In this document: positions 57,733-58,101 of the stretch, piece after piece | How the letters are laid out: each line of letters opens with the position of its first letter | How positions within the stretch are numbered: the stretch's first letter is position 1 | DNA from: Nocardioides sp. AX2bis | GTDB lineage: Bacteria > Actinomycetota > Actinomycetes > Propionibacteriales > Nocardioidaceae | Reading direction: 5' to 3' | Length of the DNA: 58,101 bases | NCBI RefSeq assembly: GCF_902506435.1 | Contig: NZ_LR733215.1 | Span: 893,640-951,740 of the forward strand | Notes under the pieces: model-generated | The model's database searches: none | The model's input: the letters and a program-made list of their open reading frames with translations, nothing else | What the model was told of the DNA's origin: nothing | Program-made: the position numbers and the translations under genes

Positions 57733-58101
57733 GTGGCTGGCGGCACGAGGGACCCCGGACCGGCTCCGGAGGAGCCCACCGACGCGAACGACCCGGTGGA
57801 CGGTTCGGTCGACGGCTCCGGCGACGGCTCCGGCGACGGGCCCGCCGTGCCCGGACGCCCCGCCGACGACGACGCAGCGTGGGCCGCGATCGTGGCCAAC
57901 TTCGGCGACCGCGCCACGCTCGAGGAGCCCGGACCGACCCGGCCCGAGGGGTCCGAGCAGCACCCCGCGGGCACCGACCCGGCCCGGTTGCGCCGTCTGT
58001 TCGAGCCGTTCGACCGGCCGGCGCCCCGCGCCGGTGAGGGCCGCGACCCGCAGACCCGCGCCGACGACCCGGACGCCGACCTGGGCAAGGCCCCGGACGC
58101 C
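57733..58101 (+). CDS. Uncharacterised actinobacterial protein, 5' part (cut by window end)
   Basis: The first 123 codons of a gene running off the window, open to the last base with strong G/C third-position bias. It starts at a GTG six bases after a TAGCCT box. The N-terminus is acidic and low-complexity, with repeated GDGSGDGSG-like units, followed by DDAAWAAIVANFGDRATLEEP, shown in two halves DDAAWAAIVANF and GDRATLEEP. That segment is characteristic of a conserved actinobacterial family whose C-terminus holds membrane helices, which would lie beyond the edge. The function is unknown and no such helices can be seen here. Confidence 0.65.
   Translation, partial: MAGGTRDPGPAPEEPTDANDPVDGSVDGSGDGSGDGPAVPGRPADDDAAWAAIVANFGDRATLEEPGPTRPEGSEQHPAGTDPARLRRLFEPFDRPAPRAGEGRDPQTRADDPDADLGKAPDA

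Overview
The window reads as a chromosomal segment of a high-GC actinobacterium, most like Nocardioides or another Nocardioidaceae. The evidence is strong G/C preference at third codon positions, F420 enzymes (a fused FO synthase, an F420H2:NADP oxidoreductase and an LLM-type oxidoreductase), a monomeric NADP isocitrate dehydrogenase, a class II DAHP synthase, an actinobacterial-length malate dehydrogenase, DUF3017 and DUF6350 membrane proteins, and many leaderless-looking starts with a TANNNT box 6-9 nt before the start codon. It is mostly ordinary chromosome. I see no insertion sequence, prophage, CRISPR array, rRNA or tRNA. About 48 genes are supported, with one gene remnant.

Layout. 1-7.2 kb: xylose locus, with xylA and a ROK regulator on + converging on an xylF-xylG-xylH-ROK operon on -, which has a perfect inverted-repeat operator over its promoter. 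7.3-19.1 kb: MscS channel, FO synthase, acyl-CoA synthetase, methyltransferase, a decayed ATPase fragment beside a 22-bp tandem repeat, acyl-CoA dehydrogenase, F420-dependent oxidoreductase, membrane acyltransferase and F420H2:NADP oxidoreductase. 19.1-26.2 kb: YbaK-like protein, small membrane protein, PcrA helicase, M23 peptidase, sucCD. 26.2-40.8 kb: zwf, a membrane-anchored sigma-factor-like fusion, DUF6350, purN, a ZTP riboswitch with purH, dihydroxyacetone kinase, folD, DUF3017, mdh, icd, endonuclease IV. 40.8-52.5 kb: threonine aldolase, DAHP synthase, amino-acid permease, a single-chain two-half ABC exporter, MOSC protein, a 2TM-RCK potassium channel, a phosphofructokinase with PPi-type residues, DUF1028. 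52.5-58.1 kb: two uncharacterised proteins, a translationally coupled operon (histidine kinase, flavin-reductase-like protein, response regulator, GNAT, coiled-coil protein), an acylglycerol-phosphate acyltransferase and the start of a last gene cut by the window edge.

How they fit together. Xylose uptake and isomerisation, PFK, Zwf, SucCD, Mdh and Icd are central carbon metabolism. PurN, PurH and FolD share the 10-formyl-tetrahydrofolate pool, and the ZTP riboswitch before purH senses its shortage. FO synthase, npdG and the LLM enzyme make, reduce and use F420. Two short dispersed repeat families sit at gene ends: a palindrome built on GGGACGTCAT (three copies) and a 22-bp tandem element present as two nearly identical inverted copies 27 kb apart. 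The points most worth a second look are the sigma-TM fusion, the flavin-reductase-like gene inside a two-component operon, the PPi-type PFK, the repeat pair with the gene remnant, and the asymmetric fused ABC exporter.
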